64,000 nucleotides of DNA from positions 10,023,054 to 10,087,053 of the forward strand of contig CAMTDV010000002.1 in NCBI GenBank assembly GCA_947069175.1, read 5' to 3'. The stretch is from Scalesia atractyloides (lineage: Eukaryota; Streptophyta; Magnoliopsida; Asterales; Asteraceae). How positions within the stretch are numbered: position 1 is the first letter of the stretch; every line of letters starts with the position of its first letter. The position numbers were made by a program, and so were the translations under genes. This document shows positions 46,011 through 57,977 of the stretch, in pieces. The notes under the pieces are model-generated. The model was not told where the DNA came from. It worked only from the letters and a program-made list of their open reading frames with translations, and did no database searches.

Positions 46011-46365
46011 CTACCCACCTTTTTTATTTAAACATATAAACAATACTAATGAGTTTTATTACTCTCAAACAACCAAATGTTATGATCCAAAACGATTAAT
46101 CACTATAGTAAACACGGTTTTTCAAAATTTAACCATAGCTTATGAAATGACTATTTTGAATGAAAGTTATAGAGTTCGCGATAAGAATGCTTACCAAAGA
46201 GGTATCAAAGTTCCAATCACAAAAGATACATGAGATTATGAACACATGTTGGATTTAGTCTTCAACAGGGTTGATACCCACACACACCTCAATAATTTTA
46301 TAGATTTGGACTTAAGAAGGTATATGTCCCTTATTTGGTATAATCAGTTAAATGTTTGACTTTAT
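45928..46365 (+). pseudogene. Unrecognised coding-like stretch, one internal stop
   Basis: An open frame of 101 residues ends at 46231, but the same frame continues for about 44 more residues (DYEHMLDLVFNRVDTHTHLN, then DLDLRRYMSLIWYNQ) to 46362. The composition is protein-like (YRVRDKNAYQRGIKVPITKD). The first part overlaps the inner inverted repeat, which is probably not coding. It may be a captured gene piece. I assign no function. Confidence 0.35.
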
Positions 46366-46879
46366 GATTGGACAACCGAATCCTTCTAGTTCTATTAAAA
46401 ATCCTTTTAGTTCCTAAGTTCCATATTTTGATTTTTCAGATCAACTTTAAAAACTTTATAACATTAGATTCCAAGCTAATTACATGTATAAATATTATAT
46501 ATTTGGATGTTAAATAGATCATTGAGAAATCTTAAGTCATAATGAATAATTAATGTTTCAAAAGGTATAGTACTAAAAACCTAGGATGTTACACTGCATT
46601 TGGACATTAACTATAAATATATTCATGTGTCACTATATCAAATTCTTGAGTGTATAAAGAATGGCGTACATATTCAGACACCCAACAACCTATTTGGACT
46701 CTTTCAAGACACCTCGTACAGGCCTGTACCGGGCATCTATGGTTTCTTGTCTCTGACCAACGCTCCAACCTCGTACCATGTCACTTCTATCAATTGTACG
46801 CCCCGTCTAGGCCACTGGACATATACTATAGAAAAAGACGTGTCATACAAAAATGTACTATGCATATCAGCAGGCTGAT

Positions 46880-49250
46880 TTGACTATGATATGATGATGT
46901 CTGTGCACATTAATAAAGTTATACGTCGAGTACAGAGTAGTACAGAGCGTATCTCATAGTGTATAAATAGAATACCTAATCCTTCAAGCATTCGTCATAA
47001 CATGCTTGTATATTATGTTATTCTTTGTCTTCTTTGCCGGTTATTAAGCAAGGATTTAAGCAATTTTGTACAGAAAGATTATTAATTCAACAAATTACAA
47101 ATGTCTGGCAATTATTTTTTTGGCAGTATTCTAGCCAATCATGGGTGCCCAAAACCGATCCGTAAACATTTATCATCTTAAATTCCTTGTTGTTTTGACT
47201 ATTTACTATTTATCATACTGTTTTTCGTAAGAGTCTGTCGTTCCGATTCTAGGGAGGCCGATCAAAACAAAGTGTGTCTAGATTTGAACGAGCATTCCCC
47301 TGTTGATGAACCATCCCTTGTTGATGAACCAGATTATTTGGCGCAACAAGGGTATCCGAATTATGGATACATGTGTGAATCTACTAACGTGCAATAACCT
47401 ATCCAGATGGATACGTGGATACGATGTTAAGCCTCCATTCACCGCATCATTTGGTAAGGAGCAATTCATTTTCCCGAGCAATCCTTACAAAAGTTACAAT
47501 GCATCACAGTTCCACAAAACTATCGGGACGAATGAGGATATGGTGGTGAGCCACCCAAGACACCATTGTATGAGGACGAGGAACCCTCGAGCCCGGGCAA
47601 TCCTAAGAAAACGAAGTATCAAACTTATGTAGTTAGGTGAGACAGTGTTATTCCTATGTGTTTTTAGATAATTGTCATACATTAAAATTAATATATATAG
47701 TTCAAAAGAATTAAACCAAATTAATAACTATAAAATGAAAGTTAACTCTATCGGTATTATAGGTTTTCAACTCTCTAGATGACCTAAAGAAATGGGTACA
47801 AGATATAGAAAACGAGGATGGTTCGTTATTATGACACGGGATCAAAGAAAATGAGAGGAAGGACCAGGAGGGTATGGATTAAATGTGATGGTGGTGGTGA
47901 GCACCGCACTACAACAACGGTTGGAAAAGCCAGCAACAAAAAAAACCGGTTGCCCGTTTTATCTTCTGGCGGTGCGGCACCGTCCGTACGAAACCTAGGG
48001 GATAGTAACGGGAGTCACTTAACCTGACCACAAACTTGTTGAGGACCGGTCGGCCCACATGTTTGTGCGAAGATTTACTCCCAACGATTACAAGTTGATC
48101 GAGCATTTGACAGCTCAAAACATGGAGCCATTCAACATTTATCGAACGCTAAGGAAACAGGATCCTGATAGGCTCGTTGTTTAGAAAGACATACAAAGTA
48201 CGATCCAAAAGATTCGAGCCTCATAGAGTGACGGAAAGAATCCCATACAGTCACTAGAAACCTTGATGCTTGAAAACAAATTCATTTACTAGACACGACA
48301 GGAACCCAGAACAGAAGTGGTAACAAAGCTCTTCTTTGTTCATCCCTACTCGGGCGATAGGTGGCACACATTCCCACACTTGTTGTTGATATACTCTACA
48401 CTGCATTTAAAACAACACAGGCATGCCATATGTCCAGGTTGTGGGTTTGACGCCAACCAACAAGTCGTATTGTATCGCGCATACCATTATTTGTAATGAA
48501 TAGAGTGATAACTTCGTATGGGTACTTGAAAGGATAAGGTCAATGCTGAATGAATATATGGAGCCACGTTTAATTGTGAAAGATAAAGAACTGGCCCTAG
48601 TGAAGTCGTGTGTGTACTGAAGTATTTCCGAACACCTCTAGGTATCTTTGCAGTTACCACATACAACAAAATATTTTAAATACTGCAAGAATGCATTTAG
48701 TTTGACTCACTGGGAAAAATTCATGTCATCCTGGAGGACGTTGTGCGAGTCACCGTCAGTATCCATATACAACTTGAACAAACTACATTAGCCACTTGGC
48801 TTGCAATCGTGAAAGTAAATTTTCTTACAACAGATGATTCACACTTTCGATTATATTTCTACATGTTCACATTTTAATTCATTATTTTAATTTTTGGGGT
48901 CTTTAAGTATGTGTATGATAATTGGCTGCAAGAGTATAAAAAATGTTCGTATTTACGTGGACTGACCAGAGTCTCAACTTCGGTTTGCGTACAACCAACA
49001 AAGTTGAGAGCTAGCCCGCCAACTTGAAGAGATAGGTTCGAAATAAGAGCTCACTGGACCGATAATGGAATGTGCCATGGATATAGTTGAAACGTAGTTC
49101 AAAGAAATAAAAAATAGTTTCCAGGAAAGCATTAAAAAATGATGAACCACCACAAACTACCACTATATGACAACCTACATGGAAATACAACACTTGACTT
49201 GCTGAGTGGAAAGCTATTAACAAACCTGATTCTATAACTTTGTTGCTAAA
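46880..49250 (+). pseudogene. MULE C: third, strongly decayed copy of the MULE transposase region
   Basis: Follows the order of MULE A. ATG near 47101 (SGNYFFGSI), QQGYPNYGY at about 47345, EPPKTPLYEDEEPSSPGNPK ending near 47625 before an intron, CDGGGEHRTTTTVGKAS at 47890, VRRFTPNDYKLIEHLTAQN-like text at 48065-48125, and the MULE core at 48330-48480 (HLLLIYSTLH; the catalytic Asp of copy A is Tyr here). KDKELALVK lies near 48580, and the catalytic-Glu block at 48985-49030. The SWIM and OTU parts are missing. It is clearly older than copies A and B. Confidence 0.75.
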
Positions 49251-49389
49251 TTGTCACTTTATACGCTATGGTTGAATTTTCAAAAACTGTTGTTTACTAT
49301 AGTGATGAATAATTTTGGACTATAACATTTGATGGTTTGAGTGTAAACCAAGGAGGTGGGTAACTTGGTTAGGGTCAACTTATAACAAA

Positions 49390-49620
49390 ACTCAAAATCC
49401 TGAAATCATGACATAATTTGTGTCGTTATTGTGAATTCTTAACCCGTTATAATATTCATGTGTACAACATAAATACAAAATTCTCATTCTTCATAGGGGT
49501 CTTTATATTAACTGCTATTAGATTTTTCACAAGAACATCTTGATTGTGCATAGGTTTTTCTATGACAATGCTAAACACATCATAAACATATATATATTTC
49601 CTTGATGCAAAAATGTGCCT
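49390..49620 (-). repeat. Inner inverted repeat, right
   Basis: Inverted partner of 45795-46010. Confidence 0.8.
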
Positions 49621-50867
49621 CTGAATCTAAACAAATGCAAAAACTTCCATACATAGCTATCCAATATTTACACGTTATCACTCTGAAAATGAGAGCATGA
49701 ATCTTAATCAAATCTAAATTACAATCTTTAAATCTATGAAGCATCTAAGAAATCTCTTGTGCTTATCTTTATTTCATGGTTGTTACTATAATAAAGTGCC
49801 CCAGTCTCTACTTAGCATGTGTTATATTATTACTAAACAAAAGACATATTTCTAAGTGGGTTGGAAAAAATTTTTGTGGAAAAAGCGGTTATCACAACAA
49901 TGTGCTCCTTTATATACGTGGATGTATGTTTTGACGAAGTTGGTTATACGTGACATAAAGGTAGACGACATGGTGATATGAAAACTAATGTAAACATCTA
50001 TAACTTGAACTATATCATAACCATATATAAGTCTAGAAGATATTCTTTTCTTTGACAAAGTATATGATGTGCTTATTAGTAGGGTTTCTTTGAAAAAGAA
50101 AGTAGTCTTTTTTTAAAAGAGAATAGGAATATGTTTTTTTAATACATGTCAAAAGGTTGGTCAAAAACAAATTTAAAAATTGGTCCTATTACCTTTACTA
50201 TAAAGGGTAAGTACGGTCGTCTTCATAGCGAGTATTTGGTTAGTTTTTAATTGTAAAAGCCTAAATTAACTAAATACCAAGAAAAAATATTGATTTGTAT
50301 GAATTTTGAAAGTTTTGATGACGTATGATTAAGAAAGTTATCATATTTAAAGAAATGTAACCCCTTTCAGATTTCCGGTTCAACGATTCACTCAAACCTT
50401 TTAATTAGATAGATACCAAAAGACGTTGTTAATGATTTAACTCGGTTGATAATCAAAGACAAATTTTTAATAAAAACTTATGCCATTCAATTATGAAATC
50501 ATAAGTGTTAAAAACCCACCAAATAACCAAACTACTCACGACCATGTAATGTGAAAGCTAACGTAAACATGTGTTGTTTGAAGTGTATCATAAGCACAAA
50601 TGATTTGCACAACCATATAATTTAATCTTACCTGCTAAAAAAGAAAATAATATTAATTTAGTTTTGCAGATAAAGATACAAAATCAAAGGGTCAAGGGGT
50701 AATGAATTGATAGAAAAGAGTGCAAAAACAAGGGGTTAAAATTGAAAATCTAATACAAACGTACAATTATAAATCAAACCCTAATTCTCCATTCTACTCT
50801 TATTATATTATCATACGCATCTTGGGCGCCGCATCATCTGCCACCGTCTTTTGTTTGTTTACTTTGT

Positions 50868-51050
50868 TGCCAATGCTAGACGAAAGTAGCTTCAGGATTC
50901 AATTGTAAGTGCTCTTTAATTCTTCATTTATATTTTTTTGAGTTGTTAAGTATTCTGACCGATTCCTGATGCTGGGAACTGAAGAATGCGTGTTAAAGGT
51001 TATAACATGTTGACAGTTCATAGGGATGAAGGTAACTAACCTAAAAATTG
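50868..51050 (+). pseudogene. Captured gene fragment, exons 1 and 2, copy 3
   Basis: Exon 1 reads LPMLDESSFRIQL up to TTGTAAGTGC. Exon 2 (about 50979-51032) begins GTEECVLKV and has a stop; its acceptor has changed from GCAG to GCTG. The third exon is absent or unrecognisable. Confidence 0.5.
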
Positions 51051-51339
51051 ACTTTTCTGATCAACCTTATTTAAATATTTACATATATTTATGTCTATAT
51101 CGGAATGATTTTTCCATCTTCTTTCATGGGGATAGATTTTGGATCACTTAGTAATTTCCCTATAAAAGTTTTAATTCGTAGGATTACTAAGCCGTTAATT
51201 ACTCGATTACGCGGTCGTTGATATTCGTTTGTGTAGTGGAAGTATAGTATAATGTTAAAAATATTTGACCCATCAATAATACCTTTTAGTAGATGTCGTC
51301 TGAGTTGTTGGACCTGTTTTCTTTTTAGTTTTACATATT

Positions 51340-51690
51340 TGACCCATCAATGCTTATGCAGTTCTTGTGTATTCAAGAGGAGTTGAGGAAAGTTCTGAGT
51401 CCTTTTTCAATGTATCAAGGAAGACATTTAACTATAACCGCACGCTTGTACGAGAACGCATGATAAACGGATACATAAACTTCACATTCACTCATCCGTA
51501 GAGAGATATCTCTAAACCGTCAAATCGCCGTATCTTTAACAAGGCTAAGCTCTTTCATAGCTGATAACTGCATACCGTGATGAAGAACTGAATGAAGACC
51601 AAACTGAATTCAACAAGAAGCATTTAGCAGCTGGGTTGGTTGCTACTCATGCTTTGATTCCTATAATAGATTTACTGTATAAATAGTTAC
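51340..51690 (+). pseudogene. Unidentified coding remnant
   Basis: Protein-like blocks in changing frames: AVLVYSRGVEESSESFFNVS (about 51358), RTLVRERMINGYINFTFTH, SLNRQIAVSLTRLSSFI (about 51510), and a clean 43-residue run to a stop at 51688 (LITAYRDEELNEDQTEFNKK, then HLAAGLVATHALIPIIDLLY). It lies in the part of copy 3 that copy 2 lacks. I cannot name the family; it may be a second captured gene. Confidence 0.4.
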
Positions 51691-53161
51691 TCAAGAGTTT
51701 AACATTTCCTTGGCTTTTGAATACTTGTAAATTGTAATTATTTGACAAGTGATAATGAAGAAAGAAGTTTAGAGTGAGTATGTAAATTTTTTGTATTTAT
51801 TTAAAGAAAGAACTTTAAAGTGATTGTGTTAAGTTTTCATATTTTTGTATTCCATTACATACTTAGAACAATTTGATAAACATGTAGGTTTCTTCACGAG
51901 AAAGTGCTTAACTTTGTATCAGGTTGATTTTAAAGCTCATAACTTTGATTCTTGAAAAAAGGCCAAGTTTTTTAGATCTAACCTAAACACCAAAAAACAA
52001 AAAAAGTAAAAAACATCAAATAGTTACAAACACTTGAAATTTATTTAATATAATTAATAAATAAATAAGCTAAAACAAACCAAATATCAAGAACTTATGA
52101 AAATATATTTTAAAAAAACCTAGCCTCCAGGAGTTATAATTAATCTCTTTGTGCGACAAAAATTGAAAAAGAAATTCTTTGTTCTTTATATTTTGAATTT
52201 CATGGAAACCATACGGTGGTAAACTTTCTATATAATTTCTTAGGATTACTCAGTAGGTAATTACTGGAATCCACCACAATCATTCTTGTAGCAGTGTAAT
52301 GGTATGTGATGTGTAATGATATGATACCATATGTTATTATATATGTAAAAATTTGTAATATAATGAAGATAATATAATGTTATGGAATATTATATTTATC
52401 TTGAGAAACCAAATTGAAATAAATGAATCGTGTATAAGCAACCGAATCTATAAGTTCGTTATAGGTTTATAGGTTTGATATTATTGTATAGTATCATATA
52501 AAAAGAAAACTTTTTGAGAAGAAAAACTCAAATATCTAACTGAAATCTTGTGTGACGGATTTTAAAACATAACATATAAAAATTAATTTTTATCTTCTTG
52601 AATTTTATGGTAATCCGTAGTTGATTATGGACGCAATATAAAGTATTTCTTTACACATCGGTAACACATTGTACAATTAACATATTTTTTTATGTATTTA
52701 GGGATTAGTAGGTATGTTATCTAACACAAACTAAATTTATTTTTCCACTTTTGGTATTTTAGGACCATCGATAATTTTACATCTATAAGATTCTTGCTTG
52801 GGAAGTAGGTATAGTATGATATAATGATATTCAATAACTTAACTTACGATATGATCAAATATCATGTCATATTGATAATATTATATGGTAGAGTATTTAA
52901 AAAGAAAATTTATCATTCAAAAATATATATAGTATCATACAATATCATATCATATCGAATAATATTATATGTTAGAGTATTTAAAAAGAAAATTTATCAT
53001 TCAAAAATATATATAGTATCATAGCATTTAATATTATATCATATCATATTAAAAGGAATAGTATACCATACATTACAACATAACATAATAAATACGTTGC
53101 ATTGCAATACAATATAGTATGTATTGTAGTATAATGTTGTATAATATTACATCTTATTTTG

Positions 53162-53166
<5 letters not shown>

Positions 53167-53210
<44 letters not shown>
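53167..53210. repeat. (TA)n microsatellite
   Basis: Pure TA run between copy 3 and the foldback element. Confidence 0.97.
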
Positions 53211-53213
<3 letters not shown>

Positions 53214-54130
53214 TAGAGTTCATGCGAGAACTACGATAACCAATGTGAACACAAATAATACCTAAAAAATTCAATAAAATACACAAGTTTTTATATAGTA
53301 TTCTTTTTTGAAAAACAATTGCTATTTTTTGTCAATAAAAATAGCAAAAAAATTTCGAGTAATAATTATCGATGCACATGTACATATGTATCATTTCTTG
53401 AACAAATTTGGTAATACATTACAGTAGTAGACAATTGCACTTTCATTTACACTATCATCTGTAATACACTATTTTTTTACATTATCAATATTAAAAATAC
53501 ACATGTGTATCATTATATATATACCATGATAAGTGTTTTGATACAAAAAGTTTGTGATTTTGAATAATAAAGTAAACCTATATACATGTTTTTTTGTATC
53601 TAGTGGTTGATGGTTTGGTTATATTTGTCACTTTATGATGTAATATATTGTTTGAATGGTATAAAGGGTGTTGATATACATGTAATAAAGTAAATTATTT
53701 GTAATGATATTGTATTATGGATGGTAGAAGGTAATTGTATTGTGTATGGATAGTAGGAGGTAATGATAGTGTATCATGGATGGTATGATAGATGAAAAGG
53801 AAAGTGTATTCAAAGTAATGTACCAAAACACATTATATCATGTGCATTTTTAATATTGTTAATATAATAAGTAGTGTATTATTGAGGGTAGAGTAAATGA
53901 AAGTGCAATTGTCTAATATTGGTAATGGAATTTGTCAAAGAAATTATACATATGCACACGTACATGGATAATTGTTACTCATTTTTTTGATTTTTTTATT
54001 AACGAAAAATAGTGATTTTTTCAAAAAAATATTAAAAAAATATGTGCGTTTTATTAGGTAGTTTTGGTTGTGTTCATATTGGTTCTCGCGTTTCTCGTAA
54101 TAAAGGGTGATTTCTAACGAATTCTTCTCC
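53211..54130. mobile_element. Foldback element, about 0.9 kb, arms about 300 bp
   Basis: GCGAGAACTACGATAACCAA with GTGAACACAAA near the left edge pairs with the inverted GAACCAATATGAACACAA near the right. Matching continues through TGTACATATGTAT and the ATTTTTAATATT block to about 53530 and 53820. The short central loop has repeated GGATGGTA words and no coding frame. TA sequence lies on both sides. It is non-autonomous; superfamily not determined. Confidence 0.7.
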
Positions 54131-55029
54131 TATATATATATACTAGGTTACTAGACCAATGTATTACACAGGTTTAAGGATTTGATGCCTTAGACAACGC
54201 GACATATAGTTGGTAATGCGTAAAACTAATTATTTTAGAAAACAAAACCAACTTTACATAATAATTATCTTGCGGTATTAACCAAAATCATTTATCTCAA
54301 TTTAATCGAAATCATATTATTTGGCGGTATTAATCAAAATCTAGGGATAAACGTTCGAGTGACAATATTAAGTGCCTCATATAACCTGATCACCAATGAT
54401 AGGACCTATAGTCGATTTCCATTGTATAAACTATTCTTTCAATCAATATTTTTTGATAACGTTAACATTTGGTAATAGTTTTTGGTTTCGCAGGCCTGAG
54501 AATTTAAGTCCTGCTGAATATAAATTTATATCAAAATTATTATGAAAATATTCTACCTCTAAACTTTCAAAACATAGCTATCAACATAATAAAAAATATG
54601 ATGATAGTCTACTTAAAATTAATAACTAAAACATTCAAATTAAAGGAATTACCGTTAAAATATAAATTAAGAAATATCAAAAGAAAAAGTTAAAAAAAAT
54701 TGTCTAACCAAACAATAACATTAAATATGTGTTCAAAGCATGGAAGTAAATCGGTTTTTAAGCAATAAATTAACCTATTCTTTACCACCACCACCACTAT
54801 CATCATCATTATCATCATATGAAAACAATAACTTATTTAATTGATATTTTAAACATACTGTAAAAGAATCCTTTTAAAAGATAAGGAGGTTTTATCGTAT
54901 GACATTATTTCTAATTATTTATTATAAGCAAAATCGTTACTAGATAATTAATTATATTTTAGATAAATCAAAAGTAAATGATTAATATCCAAGTAAACCA
55001 TAAAATATTTGTATACGGATTAAATAAAA
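54131..55029. other. AT-rich spacer, nothing recognised
   Basis: No frame or repeat match seen, apart from short CCA/CAT triplet runs at 54785-54822. Confidence 0.4.
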
Positions 55030-56297
55030 AGTTATTAGTAATAATATTTGTGAGATATTATACATATAATGATGATTGCTTATTTATGTTTGATTCATAA
55101 AAGGGTGTATTTATATTGTTAATGAAGTATACCACATGAATTTTTTATTGTTGTGTATTAGTTAGTTATTAATAATATTATTATTTTTAATGAATTAAAG
55201 GAGAAAATACCATAAGACGTATTAATAATACTATTAGTACCACTTATGGTGTTCTTCGGGATTTCTAATTGGGTTTTGTGTTATTTAAAACCATTTAAAA
55301 TTCAAGTTGATCAAGTTCAAGTTAGGGGTTGTTAGATAACTTTTGAATTGATAAGTGTTGAACCAGTACGAGATCTAAACTGTCACACCCGCTCATAGGC
55401 GGAAGCGCGCGGTATGATCTGATTGATTCTCATTGCATACAACATAAGTGAACATACTAAATGAATAAAACAACCTCTAAATGCCATAACTGATATAGTT
55501 TTTAAAATGCAACATAGGTTAAGTATATTGTTTACAACCCATAAATTGTCAAATTGTTAAATAACCAAAATGAAATATTTTAAATACTAAGGTTTTGACC
55601 CTTATATCACGCAAGTAGGCGGGATATACTGGACAAATCCTTCAAAAGATGGCATTGGAGACTTGGTACTTGTTTCTTGATTTGCAACCTCCTGCATAGA
55701 TCTACTAATTACCTGAAACACATGTTAAGTTGAAAATAAACAAAAGTTGGCGAGTTCATGTGTTTTAAATGTCACACCCTGAACCGCAGCGAAAATAGAA
55801 GTCGGGACATAATTGGGTTATCATCAAAGCTCATGACATTTACTATGATTAAGTTTCATATTTATTATTTGAAATTTAAAAGAAATACCCAAACACAAAG
55901 AAAACATTCAAACATCAGAAGTATTGTTCTAAACATGTAGTATTTTATTCATCTTTTAAGGCCAATCTAAGTGTTCCTCTCCTACACTTGTCCACCTGTA
56001 TCATGTGTAAAAAAAAGGTTTGGGTCAACAAAAGTTGGCGAGTGAATCTAAATTAAACTTTTAAACAATTCAATTATATTGATTAATTTAAAAGATTGTG
56101 CAAAAACCATATATGAGCATATGTGTATATATATAAACAAACCACAACCCACATAATATCAACTATGAACACTTGCATGATAAATGATGAGCTGTGAGAT
56201 CAAGGTTCAATCAAACGCAACCGATCTAATGAGGCACGTGACGCTCAACTCGTATCCAACGAGGAACTGATGGGCCTTGTATGAATGATTTGCACTG
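55030..56297 (-). repeat. 1.27-kb direct repeat, copy 1 (LTR-like)
   Basis: Matches 57978-59247 along its length. It contains two TGTCACACC junctions (55381 and 55770). Each is followed by a similar segment ending AAAGTTGGCGAGT, an older internal tandem duplication. The complement of TGTCACACC is a usual LTR end, so this is probably minus-strand LTR material of a gypsy element. No primer-binding site is seen. Confidence 0.6.
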
Positions 56298-56699
56298 AAA
56301 TGACATAATGTAACCACACATAACAACTACAAAATATACACAATAGATCACATAATGGTGTTAGCACAAGTGTTAAAATAAATAAAATAACTAAACGACA
56401 CATGATACACCCCAAAACGTTATTAAGCAGGCGAAGGGTTTTAATCACTAGAGAAAACTAACCTAAAATAACAACGTAATGATTCGATAAATAAATAAAT
56501 TCTATTAGAAATTAATATTTATAATTAATGCTTTTTATTAGATTTTTAGGTTATTTTTGTAGTATTTAATGAAGTTTTTTAACCTAAAAAGTCTTGTTTT
56601 TATGTGTTTTTAAATGATTTTTAACTAAAATATTAAAGAAAATAATAAATAAAAAAATATGGTCCTGTCAGACCTGACCGTTTCGACCGGTTCTTATGC
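56298..56699. other. AT-rich stretch between repeats
   Basis: No recognisable feature, apart from TTAATATTTATAATTAATG-type AT runs. Confidence 0.4.
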
Positions 56700-56775
56700 G
56701 TTTAGCAGCGTGTGAGATTCGAACTCGTGACCTCCCATATACGTGCACGCAGCTCTACCAACTGAACTACGTGTC
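56700..56775 (-). repeat. tRNA-like (SINE-type) module 1
   Basis: Minus strand: GGGTTAGACACGTAGTTCAG, TTGGTAGAGCTGCGTGC and, 30-40 bases on, GAGTTCGAATCTCAC. These are Pol III A-box and B-box matches. No cloverleaf tRNA can be drawn, so not a functional tRNA gene. Confidence 0.65.
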
Positions 56776-56875
56776 TAACCCTAAATAATCTCAGATTTAA
56801 TTACTCTTATATACTACTTAGATGAAGTCTGAATTTATTTAATTTAAAAAGATTTTTAAAACCTTTGAACCGGCG

Positions 56876-56955
56876 CACACAGGCCGCCTCTAACCCGCGA
56901 CCTTCACTTGCGATGCACCCAGCCCTACCAACTGGGCTGGGTGTCTAACCCAGTA
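56876..56955 (-). repeat. tRNA-like module 2
   Basis: Minus strand: GGGTTAGACACCCAGCCCAG, TTGGTAGGGCTGGGTGC and a mutated B box (GCGGGTTAGAGGC). It shares its first 35 bases with module 1. Confidence 0.55.
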
Positions 56956-57049
56956 ATAATATGAATTATATTATACTTATTAACTTATTGAGAGATAATA
57001 TGATTGTTTAAAGAAACTGGTTTTTATTTCAACAAACGGACATGATCAA

Positions 57050-57120
57050 GATTCGAACCCCGAACGTTTACGTTATGTTTGCACACAGTCCATCACTGGA
57101 CTGTGTGTCTAGCCCGGTTT
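57050..57120 (-). repeat. tRNA-like module 3
   Basis: Minus strand: GGGCTAGACACACAGTCCAG, TGATGGACTGTGTGC, then a perfect B box in GGGGTTCGAATCTTG. Same family as modules 1 and 2. Confidence 0.6.
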
Positions 57121-57422
57121 ATTACCCATTTTTAATTATACTAATAAACACTTTAGCACTTCATCTTCTTCTTTGATTCAAACCCAGAAACATGATCCGA
57201 CTGTTAATCGATGATAACAGTGCTACTTAACTAATTTAAGTTTTGCAATACATAATTAAGGAGGTGTCAAAAAGATTAGGAGAGTTGTACCGACTAGGAG
57301 CCAAGTTGCGGTTTTCCGGTGACAGATTCCGGCGAAACAGGTGATCTCCGACGATGCTGATTCGAAGAGAAAGGTGTTGGGTATAGAGATTGAGAGTGGT
57401 GTGTTCTATTGAGATGAATTGG

Positions 57423-57430
57423 TATTTATA
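57423..57430 (-). promoter_or_regulatory. TATA box, minus strand
   Basis: CTTATAAATACC followed by a CT/CA-rich leader (CATCTCAATAGAACACACC). It looks like an LTR or gene promoter facing left. No intact gene follows. Confidence 0.45.
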
Positions 57431-57687
57431 AGGCTCAAAATTAGTTTTGAAATCTTCGATTTTAAATCCCATGATTACATTTCGGTTTCGACTAATTGAT
57501 CAAGGTTTTCGGTTACAATTAGTTGTTCAAAAATCGGTTACAATTGACGTTCAATCATTTAAAACGCTAATTTAGTTGTTTGTTTGAAGATTGATTACAG
57601 TTACAGAACTGCCGATCTTGAAGTTGCACATTGGCTTGATGTTGTTTTATTATAAATATATTTTATTTCCAGATTTTAAACATAAGT

Positions 57688-57755
57688 GTGTGTAGTGCAG
57701 CGGTGAAACTTGTGTGTGCTATGTGGGGGATCCGGGTTCGAATCCCGGCTACCCT
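57688..57755 (+). repeat. tRNA-like module 4, opposite orientation
   Basis: Plus strand: A-box-like TAGTGCAGCGGTGAAACT and a perfect B box in CCGGGTTCGAATCCCGG, followed by CTACCCTTTT. It is unlike modules 1-3 outside the boxes. Confidence 0.65.
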
Positions 57756-57977
57756 TTTGTTCATTTTGTTCTTTTATTTTTTTATTATTTTAGATTTAAT
57801 TAATTTATTCCCTTATATATTATTATTTTAGTTATGAAAGCTATTTATTAACCATAAATAATATAATTAAGTAACACACTAAAATAAACGAATTTCTAAT
57901 AAAAACTTGATTCTTAAACGGAGTGGGTTTTGGAACCCGTTTTACACGAATGTTATAGTATCCCCTACTTTTTAGTA

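Larger units (their letters stand above)
49650..53166 (-). repeat. Dispersed gene-fragment repeat, copy 3, inverted; right arm of the large inverted repeat
   Basis: Read on the minus strand it follows copy 2 in reverse nesting. The (TA)n edge at 53167 is matched, then the AT-rich part (52180-53160), exons (50868-51050), and the promoter-side block (49860-50060) with CGTCTACCTTTATGTCAC and TATATAAAGGAGCAC. 51080-52180 has no counterpart in copy 2 and is partly an insertion. 52824-53024 contains a tandem duplication of about 112 bases. Confidence 0.68.

Noticed and set aside
56245..56448. 67-residue minus-strand frame ending like the integrase frame at 59196
   Set aside because: The shared tail is direct-repeat DNA, not integrase; the frame has no domain.
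57688..57755. Functional tRNA gene
   Set aside because: A and B boxes are present but acceptor, anticodon and D stems cannot be paired into a cloverleaf.
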